Source: Rhynchopus sp. YZ270_cl-10
Lineage: Eukaryota; Euglenozoa; Diplonemea; Diplonemida; Diplonemidae
NCBI GenBank assembly: GCA_964035575.1
Contig: OZ037896.1
Span: 682,001-746,000 of the forward strand
DNA: 64,000 nt
Direction of reading: 5' to 3'
Shown here: positions 19,001 through 29,123 of the stretch, one piece after another
How positions within the stretch are numbered: the stretch's first letter is position 1
Layout of the letters: each line of letters opens with the position of its first letter
The notes under the pieces: model-generated
Database searches by the model: none
Told to the model about the DNA's origin: nothing
Seen by the model: only the letters and a program-made list of their open reading frames with translations
Program-made: the position numbers and the translations under genes

Positions 19001-22000
19001 GGCACAGCAGTTGGTGGAGCAACTGTTGGGGAAACTGTCGGACCAGCAGTTGGCGTAGCCGTTGGCAGGGCAACTGTTGGGGAAACTGTTGGCACAGCTG
19101 TTGGTGGAGCAAGTGTCGGGGAAACTGTAGGCACTGCAGTCGGCTCAGTTGTTGGCAGGGCAACTGTTGGGGAAACTGTTGGCACAGCTGTTGGTGGAGC
19201 AACTGTTGGGGAAACTGTTGGCACAGCTGTTGGTGGAGCAAGTGTCGGGGAAACTGTAGGCACTGCAGTCGGCTCAGTTGTTGGCAGGGCAACTGTTGGG
19301 GAAACTGTTGGCACAGCAGTTGGCACAGCTGTTGGTGGAGCAACTGTTGGGGAAACTGTTGGTGGTGCCTGTGTCTATAGGGAACGTGCTTGTGTAGATG
19401 TGGTTGTCGGTGCGTGTGTCAAGTACTGGGAGAGGACCTGAGGCAGAGACACGCTCAATACCATCGAAGAAGAGCTGTGCAAAGCCTGTGTCGTGTGACG
19501 TCGCCGTCACGACAAGCACCACATGCATGAAGACACCACAGCACGGTCCCGGCACAGGGTCGACGAAGATGATGTGCTGCTCACCCTGCCACACGTGGTA
19601 CTCCCACTGGCCCTTGCTGTCGATGGCGAGGATGACGCCGTTCTTCGTCATCCCATTCGAGAACTCGAAGACACGTCCCATATCATTCGCACCGTCCACC
19701 CGCACGTCTGCCTCCATGATGAAGCCGTCCCCTCCCAACGTGAGTGGTACGTTGCTGACAAACTCAGACGAGTCGGTGAACTCTGTGATGAGGACTGGCT
19801 CCTCACACGGCAGGACTGGTGCCGCTGTTGGTGCAACTGTCGGAACAGCAGTTGGCACAGCTGTTGGTGGAGCAACTGTTGGGGAAACTGTCGGACCAGC
19901 AGTTGGCGTAGCCGTTGGCAGGGCAACTGTTGGGGAAACTGTTGGTGGTGCCTGTGTCTGAGGCCGACACGTGCTGAAGCTGAAGTTCGCCACCACACCG
20001 TTGAGGGGCTTATCTATAGGGAACGTGCTTGTGTAGATGTGGTTGTCGGTGCGTGTGTCAAGTACTGGGAGAGGACCTGAGGCAGAGACACGCTCAATAC
20101 CATCGAAGAAGAGCTGTGCAAAGCCTGTGTCGTGTGACGTCGCCGTCACGACAAGCACCACATGCATGAAGACACCGCAGCACGGTCCCGGCACAGGGTC
20201 GACGAAGATGATGTGCTGCTCACCCTGCCACACGTGGTACTCCCACTGGCCCTTGCTGTCGATGGCGAGGATGACGCCGTTCTTCGTCATCCCATTCGAG
20301 AACTCGAAGACACGTCCCATATCATTCGCACCGTCCACCCGCACGTCTGCCTCCATGATGAAGCCGTCCCCTCCCAACGTGAGTGGTGCGTTGCTGACAA
20401 ACTCAGACGAGTCGGTGAACTCTGTGATGAGGACTGGCTCCTCACACGGCAGGACTGGTGCCGCTGTTGGTGCAACTGTCGGAACAGCAGTTGGCACAGC
20501 TGTTGGTGGAACAAATGTTGGTGCAACTGTTGGAACAGCTGTTGAAGGTACTGCTGTTGGGATCACGTCCCAGAAGGCCCAGGAGAAGTGTGAGGCTTGC
20601 TCAGACACGACGAAGATCTGCTTGCCCTTCACACAGGGGACATCCATCCAGACGAGGTTGCCAACATAGTCCTCACTGAAGGAAAACGCCTTCTCAGCGC
20701 CTGTGTGGTCGATGATCGTGACAAACCCTGGCTTGCCTGCCTCCAGTGAGAACCTCAACTTCCCGTACTCTGTGCATGTGATAACACCTGCGTATGTCTG
20801 TGCACTGGATGAGAGCTCACCGTTCATGCCCCACGTCGTGTTGACACCATCGTAGCTGCCTGCAGCGATGTGCTGTGTGACTGCGTCAGGCGACAGTGCA
20901 GGTGTCAGCAGTTCGGGCACACCCTTGTTCGGGACAAACGTTAATCCTACGAACATGGAGAAGAAGTTCAGAACTGTGTAAGTCCCTGTCAGCTTCACAC
21001 ACAGGTCGTCACCACGCTCCCACACAGTACGGTTAAACGGCACACCCGTCACCTCCACAGTCATCCATTCCCATACCCCCATGTTCACATCCTTTGAGAA
21101 CAGTGTTGGTGCGTTCGACCCACACCCCTGTGTGATCAACAACGTCGCAACGAAGGCATCTTCTTGAGAATGGATCCTCAGACTGGCGATAGACACAACG
21201 TAGTTGTCCATCACATCACCCTCAAGCAGGCTGATGGCAGAGCCCACACCAGCAGAAAGAGCTCCAGACCTGTGTGGTGGTGTTGTGTGGCATTATGTTG
21301 GTGTTTCGGACATTCAGAACACGTAGTGAACTATTGTGCTGTGTTTGTTCGCCGATTGTATAAAATAGAACCTGGCAGAAAGACATACTAGAAATGGTGT
21401 GGCTAAATCCAGTACAAAAACAGCACAAAAGAAGTACAAAAATTACACTTTATTTTGGGGGTGTTTTTCGCGAAAAATTATTTCCCTGTATAAACTTTTT
21501 GGGGGTCGGGGTCGGGGGGTCGGGGGGAATTTTTTTTTTTGGCCTACCGACCCTCCCCCGTGAAATTGTCCCCCCCTCCGACCCCCTTGAAATTGTCCCC
21601 CCTGGGAGAAAAAGTGAGGGGGGGACAATATCACGTACGGCAAAAAGGGGGGACAATTTCTCGTACTGTAGGGGGGTGGCCGTTTTGGTGTGAAGAAGGG
21701 GGAGCAAAGGTTGTCCCTGCGACTCCCTTGAAATTGTCCCCCCCTGCCTTGAAATTGTCCGTCGGGGCAAAATACCGGTTTTTGGGGGGGGACAATTTCA
21801 CGGGGGAGGGTCGGTACAAAAAATTGGGTAATTTTTTTTTCTTCTTCGATTATTGGGAGTCCGTGCGTGCTGTGATGGGATCACTTTGCGCTGAGAAATG
21901 AGTATTTTTGACCTAAAATGCATGCATCAGTTTTTACAGGGCATTTTCAGGTTTAGTGTAAAATATGGTCAGTACTTGACCACTGAGGGTAAAGTGCAAA

Positions 22001-22731
22001 GTAAACGTGGGGGCAGTTTGCATAGCTGCGAACTTTGCTGCATGTTGTGACCGGACGGAGCTCGTAGAACCCAATGAGGAGTGAGAAAGAAGGATATGGC
22101 CAACGAAAAAAGTAGCGTACCGTGCGCCTGCGGCGCAAGATTGCAACTCACCCTTTCCCGTGACATAGTTCAGCAGCACAAATGTGCAAGTATAAGCGCA
22201 ATTTTTTGAAATGTTGCGCACCTGGCTTCGCCAGAAACTTTCGTTCTAGCAAAATACTAGATAAAATTTACGGAACTGACGATAATTACCAACGACAGTG
22301 CCAATTTATGTCGACATTTTTCAGAAATGTTGCGTACCGTGGCTTCGCCAGGAACTTTTGGGCCATGACTTGGGGCGATTGGAAAGTACGAATTGGTACC
22401 AAAAATAAAAAAAACCCCCTTTTTTTGGGTATACAAAAAAAATACAAAAGAAGTACAAAAATTACACTTTATTTTTGGAGTTAGCCACACCAAGAAAGAA
22501 AAAATTATTATTTTGAGCATCACCCACACAGCACGCTGTGTTCACTCGGATGCATGCTGATGCGGTGCGCAAAAAAACAACAAGTCACATCCTTGTCCTG
22601 ACATACCCGACCATGACACGAGCCTGTGTCCTCTGCATCTCGTGCACCGTGCTGGCCAGTGAAGCCTCTGCCAGAAGAGACAGCAGCACAAAGGCTGTGG
22701 TGCGCTTCCCCCGCTGACATGTTATTGACAT
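16024..22731 (-). CDS. type I transmembrane surface protein with two LamG-like domains and Pro/Thr/Val stalk (four exons)
   Basis: The proposed exons are 22731-22607, 21269-18080, 17739-16984 and 16906-16024. All three introns are GT(ATG)...AG in phase 2, and the joins keep frame. Exon 1 gives a signal peptide (core TAFVLLSLLAEASLAS). Exon 2 gives a unique beta-rich module, then two concanavalin A/LamG-like domains (about 19955-20455 and 19375-19817; GRVFEFSNGMTKNGVILAID) and a PTAVPTVSPTVAPPT stalk. Exons 3 and 4 repeat a module that also ends exon 2's first part: a Cys, KG or RG, then a WA/FAW. Exon 4 ends with a membrane helix (VWLLAGSGALLVVVLAGVLF), RRRR and a short acidic tail. It is probably an adhesive or wall-binding surface protein. 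The second LamG copy lacks 56 bp present in the first (19959-20014), which shifts frame before the stalk. Either this allele is broken or the repeat is misassembled. Confidence 0.75.
17956..18043. mobile_element. 88-bp MITE with TGGTGTGGCTGA inverted ends, in intron 2
   Basis: Ends TGGTGTGGCTGA and CAGCCACACCA flank five or six copies of AATAGCAC/AAGTAGCAG. Both flanks are A-runs, compatible with a short A-rich target duplication. The larger element in intron 1 has the same ends. Confidence 0.7.
18150..19370. repeat. coding minisatellite with ~450-bp higher-order repeat
   Basis: Units encoding PTAVPTVSPTVAPPT or LPTTEPT variants are arranged in a longer period. The marker CGGACCAGCAGTTGGCGTAG appears at about 18590 and again at about 19040, 450 bp apart, and once more near 19890. 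The multiple of three keeps the frame. Unequal exchange is the likely driver. Confidence 0.9.
19375..20495. repeat. ~480-bp direct duplication of the LamG-like domain
   Basis: Bases 19376-19880 repeat 20015-20510 with only a handful of differences. The upstream side of the repeat differs by the 56-bp block 19959-20014. Confidence 0.95.
21547..21814. mobile_element. TA-flanked MITE, GTGAAATTGTCC type
   Basis: TA (21545-21546) precedes CCGACCCTCCCCCGTGAAAT, and the reverse complement followed by TA ends at 21816. The interior repeats TTGAAATTGTCCCCCC, its complement and related forms at least six times. The TA duplication and short ends fit a Tc1/mariner-type non-autonomous element. Confidence 0.85.
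22030..22370 (-). repeat. dispersed repeat R2 (GCGCCGCAGGCGCAC block), intron copy
   Basis: On the minus strand this reads from a GAAGCCACGGTACGCAACAT-like start through TTGCAATCTTGCGCCGCAGG and CGCACGGTACGCTAC to a GTCACAACATGC end. It aligns with 47120-47480 on the plus strand. The GCGCCGCAGGCGCACGGTA core also appears alone at 23060 (minus), 30745, 31235 and 31432. Confidence 0.75.
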
Positions 22732-23724
22732 TGTGGTGTCTGAGTGGTGTGGTGTGGTCATGTGGTAGTGAGGATAAGCGATCTGAAAAAAAAATTGTGA
22801 AGTAAGACAATCCTTTTAGTGTCCATTTAAACTGACTTTCCGGAACGGTTTCGTGGAGAATGCAGGGTTTCCGCCAAGGGGGACCGGGGGGGGACCATGG
22901 TCCCCCCAAGAAAAATGGGGTTTTGGAGGTTGTAGATGACCCCCGTGGTCATGCGACCCCACCGTGCAGAGCATTTGGCTCGCTGTGCCAAAAGAAGTGG
23001 AGGAAAAGGGGGGTGGTGCAATCTTTTTAAAAAAGGGCAAAAGTAGCGTACCGTGCGCCTGCGGCGCTGTGTTGCTCGCTATGTGATTGATATATTTCCA
23101 TGGAGACTTCCGTGCATTGCCCCTTTTTCTAAGGAGGCTTCGGTGCAAGCGACGGGTAGTTATTACATGTTCCCACTGCAGCACTGTAATGACTGTGTAG
23201 CGCCATACAATGGAAAAAGCAAACACCATCCTCCACTCTCACAAGACCCCTTACCTTGTTAAGCTTCCACCCCCGACCTCCAAACGAACCACCTCTACCA
23301 GACAACACAGCTGTGAAGCTTGACATGGTTGCTATCAAAGCTGGTGCACCCTTCGCCTCTCTACTCTGTGGCCTGCAGGGAGAAAAAAAAAATTTTTTTT
23401 TTGGGGGGGGTCTTTTTTATAATAATCACAACAGATGAGGAAAGAGGGAGGTCATAAACGCAACAGTTTACTTAAACATCTCACCCAATACCAGTGCTAT
23501 ATTTTTCTGTTTCTGAGATCGCAACGCCCAGAAAAGCAACACAAAATAGGGTGGTGAAAAAAAGGGGGTTAATACGATGACAGCCTTTTGTGCTTTGTCA
23601 CCTAGAATAATAAAACCTTTGAACGCACTTCGCAAAAAGCAGTGTTATTATTTTATTTTTGATAAATTGTTGGAGTAGTGGTAGTTTGCCTCGGTTGTGC
23701 AATCTCCACTGTCTTTTTTTTGTA
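22732..23724. other. intergenic, possible isolated 5' exon
   Basis: On the minus strand, 23338-23259 reads a start codon then MSSFTAVLSGRGGSFGGRGW followed by KLNK and a good donor (AAG|GTAAGG). It looks like the first exon of a Gly/Arg-rich protein, but I cannot find the next exon. The rest holds the R2 core near 23040-23070. Confidence 0.3.
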
Positions 23725-23981
23725 CCCACCCCCCCCCCGTGTATATGTCCGGACCCATTTTGATGTGTATATGTCCGGCACTTTTCTGAAAATTTTCCGG
23801 ACATATACACATATAGGGGAGATGCCCCGCCAACGTGCGGGGCCGAAAGCTCGGAATGGGTTTTTGCCGCTGTACACTGTAGTATACTACGGCATGTGCA
23901 TATGTCCGAAAACATGTGTATATGTCCGAGCCTCGACCAACACGGACATATGCACAGGACATATACACGGGGAGGGGTAGG
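23725..23981. mobile_element. TA-flanked MITE, GTGTATATGTCC type
   Basis: TA then CCCACCCCCCCCCCGTGTAT on the left, and GGACATATACACGGGGAGGG through GTAGG then TA on the right. At least seven copies of (T/C)ATATGTCCG or its complement lie inside. Same plan as 21547-21814 but with a different family motif. Confidence 0.85.
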
Positions 23982-24613
23982 TACAAAAACTGCAAATTAA
24001 ATACAATGCCCATATTCGTATGGTTCAAAAATAGAAAACGACTTCAGGATATGACAGTTAAATGAAATAAAGAAAACACTTTTTTCGTTTTATCGCACCG
24101 CAAAAAGGTTTTGTGTTTTTTTCACTGATGAACGTGAGGTGTACGTTAGTGGAAAAACCAAATACGCTAAACGCGGGCACGCACCATCCGTCGTTTTTTT
24201 TCCATTTCTATTCGCCAACGCTAACACAAAAAAAACATATCAGAACATTGCACTTCGTAAAACCTTCTTTCTATTTTGTGAAAACCCCACCAAAGCTCTC
24301 CAACCATGCCCGGACTTAGGGGGTAAAGTCTAACACACAAAAATGACCAAACTTAACTCTACTTGGGTACCCCCGATCATCCTCTCTCTGAGTATCTATT
24401 AATCCTCATGTTTAACCTGATGTGGGAAACATGAATGCGAATACGAGAGAGATACGTTCGGTGACGCCTTCGCGGAGATGACACAGATTCCTATACGTTG
24501 CCTTACAAAGAAACACAAAAAGAACCACAAAATGAGAGAAGAAACACTACTTTCTCACTCTTCCCCCACTGCCCTTGACCTAATCTTCCCCCCAAAAAAG
24601 CCCCTAAAAAAAC
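23982..24613. other. gene-free stretch downstream of the channel gene
   Basis: A/T-rich, with no open frame I can support. It could hold the 3' untranslated region of the gene ending at 24614. Confidence 0.4.
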
Positions 24614-26332
24614 TCATAGATATAGCCCCGAGGAGTTACCTGCTTTCTTTTTTCTGGTTTCCATGGTAGGGGTATCGCTTGCAGATTCTTTCGGGACGAC
24701 TGCGGCGACGAGGCTGGCGCCCCTGTCGCGTGGTGTTTGCACGGGGCTGTTGTCCGGGCTGGCTGTTGTGGAACCGTGCCGTTCTCTCCCATGGAGGAGG
24801 GTGGTCCCACCGCTGGCAGCACTGCCCAGCGGAGCGCGCGAGAAGGATGACCTGCTCATCACCTTATCCAGCTTCACCTCCAAATCCTTTGAATTAATCC
24901 CAGTCCCTTCCCACGTCGGCGACGAAAACGTTGTCAATAAAGGATTGTTATTCCCCGTCCCCGTTCCCGGCGAATTCGAATTGACACTAATTGTGGACCC
25001 TCCTCTCGGTGGTCGGGTCGGGGGTGTGATTGAAGTAGCCGAGGGGACCTGGGGCACCGGAGATGTTGTGAGTGGAGAAGTTCCGCCTAGGGGTGCTGTT
25101 TGGCTCAGCTTTTTGAAGGAGGACATACGGGAGTTGGGCACCCTGGTGTTGGTAGGCGGGGGGACACTGCTGTCGGAGGTGATAAACTCATCTGTGTCGT
25201 CCATGATCTCGTGGGTCCGATAGATGATGTCAAGGTCTGAGATGATCGAGGCTTCAAAGGCTTCGAGGTCAAAGTCGTTGATGTCTGTTCCGAAGGGGTC
25301 CTCCATTTCAACACCGATCTGCACCAACCCAAGAAACAAAAACGCAGAACCAAACACAAAAGGGACAGCACCCCACCCTAAGACGGTTACTGCTGGGGGT
25401 ATCAACGTTATCAAAAACAAAATTAAGATGACACGCGACAGATGCACCCAGGGGTATGGGAGTGGCGTTGATGTGATCTTCACCATGGAATTCCAGACCT
25501 GCTGCAGCTCGGCAATAGATTGGCTGAGATCGAACGACTGAAACTGTGTAAGATACCCATTCACCTCAAACCGCGTTACCAGATGCCTCAACCACACCAA
25601 GGAGATCATTGGGTGCGACGTATGTGCTTCGGACAGCGTTTTGTATTCCTGCGCTGTAAGATACGCACGCACGCTCTCAAGACAGATATCGTACTCCATC
25701 CCATTTTCCTCGGTTAACCCCAATTTGGCCCGTTTTCTGTGCATTCTCCTACTCTCCACACGGTCCCAGTATGTCGAAACAGAAAGGTTTATAAGAATGA
25801 CAGAAGAAATAACGAATCGCTTCAAATTCGTCTTAAACCTCTCCACCTCCGAAACATAAGTATGAAACGGAGCTGCAACAGCGTTCTGTGCAATCTGCTG
25901 CCTCTCCGCTTGTTGTGCCGAACAAAAACAACATCCTTTGCTCATAATCTCCCTAGAATAGTACACCTGAAGCCCCAATAAGGTCCGTCCATCCCAATAA
26001 CGCTGATAGGAGTTTGAACAGCGAAAAACAAAAAGAAAAGACATCGGCAGCAAAATGATTTGGTGCCCAGTTAATGGAAAGTCAAAGTGCATGACAAAGT
26101 CGCGAAACAGAAGGGCCCCTACGGTGAGAAGGGTCAAAATGATCAGATGCAAAAAGATATGTTCCCATACCGTTCCGGTCAAACGAAAGACAAATCGGAT
26201 AGTACCAGAAAACCCCCCTCCCCAGACACGGTATTCATTTACAATCCGTTTTTCTTGTATTCGCTTTAACGCTGCAGCTTCTTCTGGTGTTCCACTACCA
26301 AAAAGAGGCGATTTTAACGATGATACATACAT
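24614..26332 (-). CDS. bestrophin / UPF0187-family chloride channel, 572 aa
   Basis: The N-terminal 360 residues match the bestrophin-like family: a basic start, membrane helices around residues 55-75 (IFLHLIILTLLTVGALLF) and 90-105, and the hallmark SNSYQRYWDGR. After a soluble helical part come a second membrane pair near residues 285-330 (VILILFLITLIPPAVTVLGW) and EMEDPFGTDINDFDLE. The last corresponds to the acidic Ca2+-clasp-like segment ENPFGxDxNDxD of this family. Family members are pentameric anion channels of the plasma membrane, ER or thylakoid. The tail beyond residue 385 is long, Ser/Pro/Thr-rich and probably regulatory. The frame is intronless up to a possible donor (GCAG|GTAACT) ten codons before the stop, so the extreme C-terminus may be spliced. 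Confidence 0.88.
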   Translation of the reverse strand: MYVSSLKSPLFGSGTPEEAAALKRIQEKRIVNEYRVWGGGFSGTIRFVFRLTGTVWEHIFLHLIILTLLTVGALLFRDFVMHFDFPLTGHQIILLPMSFLFVFRCSNSYQRYWDGRTLLGLQVYYSREIMSKGCCFCSAQQAERQQIAQNAVAAPFHTYVSEVERFKTNLKRFVISSVILINLSVSTYWDRVESRRMHRKRAKLGLTEENGMEYDICLESVRAYLTAQEYKTLSEAHTSHPMISLVWLRHLVTRFEVNGYLTQFQSFDLSQSIAELQQVWNSMVKITSTPLPYPWVHLSRVILILFLITLIPPAVTVLGWGAVPFVFGSAFLFLGLVQIGVEMEDPFGTDINDFDLEAFEASIISDLDIIYRTHEIMDDTDEFITSDSSVPPPTNTRVPNSRMSSFKKLSQTAPLGGTSPLTTSPVPQVPSATSITPPTRPPRGGSTISVNSNSPGTGTGNNNPLLTTFSSPTWEGTGINSKDLEVKLDKVMSRSSFSRAPLGSAASGGTTLLHGRERHGSTTASPDNSPVQTPRDRGASLVAAVVPKESASDTPTMETRKKKAGNSSGLYL

Positions 26333-26364
26333 CGAAAAAAAAACCCAATAAAGATCTCTTTTAA

Positions 26365-26394
26365 GATGAACCTAAGCCTCTGCTTAGTCACCTA
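26365..26394 (+). ncRNA. GATGA...TCACC hairpin element
   Basis: GATGAACCTAAGC-CTCT-GCTTAG-TCACC: a six-base perfect stem (CTAAGC/GCTTAG) around a CTCT loop, after a T/A-rich lead. One of at least twelve similar palindromes in the window. Role unknown. Confidence 0.45.
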
Positions 26395-27161
26395 AGAAGA
26401 AAAAAAAGCAATGTCCCCCCACCTCCCCGCTATGTAGTCGCCCCTCACAGAAAAGAGAGAGGCAAAAGAAAAAAGGGAAAAAAAAGAAATCAGCAGCAAA
26501 AAGACCCCCTCGCTCTCGCGTCAAGAAGAGATAGGGGGGGGCAGGCTAGGTTGTTATATACGGTCCCGGACCCGACCGAATACCGTATAATTCGTATTAT
26601 ACGATTACCGTATTATACGGTATTAAACGGTAGTATACCGTATTATACCGTATTATACGGTGTATTATACGGACCGAATACAGTATAATTCGTATAATTA
26701 ATTATACGAATTATTCGAATTTTCCAACCTAGGGGGGCAGGAGGAGGGGGGGGGGGTGTAACGAAGCAGAGAGGAGAACTGTGTAGAAGGAATATGGGAT
26801 GGGGTGTGTGTTATTTAAAGGGGTGCTGTGGTTGTGGTTTTTTTTTGGAGGGGGTTTTCCCAAAGGGGAGGTGGCGGGGGTAGGGGGGAAACGAGCCGCT
26901 AATCCGGGGAGGCGCAAAGAAAATGTGGGGAGGTAGGGGATGGAGGGGGTCTTTTTTTGCAGAATTTTTTCCTCCCGTTTTGTACAGAGAGCAGTTGAAA
27001 ACATTCCTTTTTTTGAAACCGCAGCCTGAACACACCACCATGCAACAAAATTATCGTTTTATGTGGGGGCTATGTACTAGGACTGGGTGTACGTTGGCAG
27101 GTGGTAGGTAGGATGAAGAAAAATACATACTTTTTTGACCACAGTGCCAACTCCTTTTTTT
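26395..27161. other. gene-free, with AT palindromes at 26555-26720
   Basis: Between 26555 and 26720 lie stacked CCGTATTATACGG and AATTCGTATAAT palindromes. They are bounded by CTAGGTTG on the left and its complement CAACCTAG on the right, so this may be a small AT-rich foldback element. The rest is G-rich or A-rich low-complexity sequence. Confidence 0.55.
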
Positions 27162-27211
27162 GAAAACTTGGTTGTTTTAGTGTAGACACCCGAAGATGAA
27201 CTCCACTATAC
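27162..27211 (+). ncRNA. AGTGTAGACACCCGAGG element, copy 1
   Basis: After a T-run: TGAAAACTTGGTTGTTTTAG then TGTAGACACCCGAAGATGAA and CTCCACTATAC. AGTG and CACT can pair around the centre. Three more copies lie at 36287, 44053 and 58977, all in this orientation. Confidence 0.4.
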
Positions 27212-27639
27212 ACTTTTTTTTTTTTCATTTGAATTTAACTCGAACAGGAAGCCGTAAAACGGTCCTCCATTTTGGAAGCAGAGAATTGAACGTTGTGAAC
27301 AGGTCAGGGGACTAGCTTGGCTGGGTCAGCGGGTCAGCTGACCCACTTCCTGTACTTAAAAAAAAAAAAGTGGGTCAGCCGGAAAAAAAAAAAAAAAATT
27401 GGATTTTGGATTTTAGAAAAAAATTTTTTGGGAGCTCGACTACAGGGAACTCCCCCCGAGCCTGTTCAGGCCTGACGCTAACCATCATCCATCATCCCAC
27501 GGAAAATGGCTTTCCCCCCCGACCAAAAACCATCATCCTGCCATCATCCCACCAAAAATCTGAGAATTCTGTAGGGTTTTGCACGTGGGAAGAGTCTAGA
27601 GGAGGACCCGGGAGGCTGTACCTTGTTTTTATTTTTTTG

Positions 27640-27792
27640 CCTGCGGCGCCATTTTTCCTTTTTTGCTCCGCAAAAAAGGGTTCGTTGAGTGACTCTGTGG
27701 TGTAAAAAGCTAGATTTTTACACTGCACCCTATTTTTTTTTTCGCCTGCGGCGCCATATTATATTACTATTTTTTGCTCCGCAAAAAAAAAC
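27640..27792 (+). repeat. dispersed repeat R3, copy 1
   Basis: GCCTGCGGCGCCATTTTTC, TTTTTTGCTCCGCAAAAAAG and GGTTCGTTGAGTGACTCTGT lead to facing TAGATTTTTACAC copies, then a second GCCTGCGGCGCC and TTTTTTGCTCCGCAAAAAAA. The same order recurs at 32636-32795. Confidence 0.8.
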
Positions 27793-28298
27793 CCTGTATG
27801 AGACCGTTCGTGCAAAATAACACTGTCCGAAACACCCGTGACTACACGGCGGTGAGGCGGTGCATGAAAAACTGAACCAAGGGTTCAGTTTCTTTAAGTC
27901 TGGTCGAGGAAGAAAGCTCTGAAACTCATACAGATACCAGTGGTAGTTTTCCGAGAGACCACAAAGTGAGGCGGGCAAACAGCACATTTCGGAGGATTAC
28001 TGCAACACTGACCGAATTTTGACCGAATTTTGGCCATTTTCGCGAATATCCTCCACTACAAGCTGGGATTGGAGAAAATAGCTCGTAGAACGCCGCTAAA
28101 CCATCTTCGGTAGTAAAAAACTCGCTGACCCACTTTCATGGAAAGCGACCCACTTCTGGAATTTTCCCCAAAACCAAGCTAGTGCCCTGGAACAGGTGCA
28201 AAAAAACAAAAAAAATAGTTGAAAGCACGCACGCCAGTGTCGACGTAGGCACCAGATATCTCTGCGAAAAAAAGAAAAAACAAAAAGTGAAGTTGATA
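27793..28298. other. gene-free stretch
   Basis: No gene is supported. GACCGAATTTTG is duplicated in tandem near 28010-28030. Confidence 0.4.
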
Positions 28299-28346
28299 GT
28301 GCAAATGCCTCTGGGACGCAAGGCACTGCACACTCCGCGGGTGACG
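28299..28346 (-). ncRNA. GTGCCTGCGTCCC small-RNA-like repeat, copy 1
   Basis: The plus strand reads AGTGCAAATGCCTCTGGGAC then GCAAGGCACTG. On the minus strand the unit would end in CACTTTTTG, a T-run like a Pol III terminator. It is partly matched to the fuller copies at 45671 and 59199. Confidence 0.4.
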
Positions 28347-28896
28347 AGAAGAAAACAAAAGCGATGAAATGAGGCAGTCTTCCCACCCAAAGGGTGTATG
28401 CAGTGCACAGGGTATGATGTTGCCATGAAGACAAAACACATAATCAAAAGAACATCAAAACCCTGTTTGCAAAGTGGAAGAGAAAAATATGTAACGTTGG
28501 CAATGATGATAAAGATAAGGCCTTACAGACGTAAAGCCGCCTTCAAACAAGAATGTATGCACTGAAAGAGCGGGTGGGGGTGGGGAGGGAACAAGCGATA
28601 TTGCTGCTAAGTTGTTAAAACTCTTCTTTTAAATTTTCTTTTTTTTTGTTTGGAAATTCCGGGGCGAAAAAATCGGCCGGCTTGAAAGTAAATCCATAAA
28701 AAAAAAGAGCAAATAAAATTATTCCCACCCTCCCACCTTTGCATCATCTTCTACAGCACTGCGCACCTTGGGGAGATCCTCCGGACGCGTTTGGGGTATT
28801 TGTGGTATTGGAACCAAAAAAAAACGAAACAGCGTGCCAACGAAGTCTTTCTCAAGGGCCAATGCATAAAAGCTAACAAAAGCGAAGCTTTTGAAC

Positions 28897-28927
28897 AGTG
28901 CAAAACGCCTCTCGGACGCAGGCACTG
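28897..28927 (-). ncRNA. small-RNA-like repeat, copy 2 (partial)
   Basis: AGTGCAAAACGCCTCTCGGA then CGCAGGCACTG on the plus strand; AGTGC and GCACT can pair. Confidence 0.35.
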
Positions 28928-29090
28928 AAACAAAACGGTACTTCTCTATACAAACACGTAAACAGTGCAGATACCACCAAAAAAAAGAGAAAAAGAAGTA
29001 GCTATCGACGCAGGCACCTTCGACTGACTCACGTATGATGCACAGCTATCCGGATGAAACGCACAAAAAATAAAAGGTGAAATTGAAAAT

Positions 29091-29123
29091 AGTGCAAAAC
29101 GCCTCTGGGACGCAGGACACTGG
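29091..29123 (-). ncRNA. small-RNA-like repeat, copy 3 (partial)
   Basis: AGTGCAAAACGCCTCTGGGA then CGCAGGACACTGG on the plus strand. It has an A-rich left flank, that is, a T-rich end on the minus strand. Confidence 0.35.

Larger units (their letters stand above)
21395..22492. mobile_element. 1.1-kb element with TGGTGTGGCTAA inverted ends, in intron 1
   Basis: The ends TGGTGTGGCTAA and TTAGCCACACCA are followed inward by facing copies of ACAAAAGAAGTACAAAAATT and ACACTTTATTTT. AGAAA flanks both sides and may be the target duplication. Nested inside are the TA-flanked MITE at 21547-21814 and a block at 22030-22370 shared with 47120-47480. No protein gene. Confidence 0.75.

Noticed and set aside
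18116-19441. Plus-strand 441-codon Gly/Val/Ala frame opposite the stalk repeats
   Set aside because: Antisense shadow of the PTAVPTVSPT coding repeats; the minus strand has signal peptide, LamG domains, valid introns and a membrane helix.
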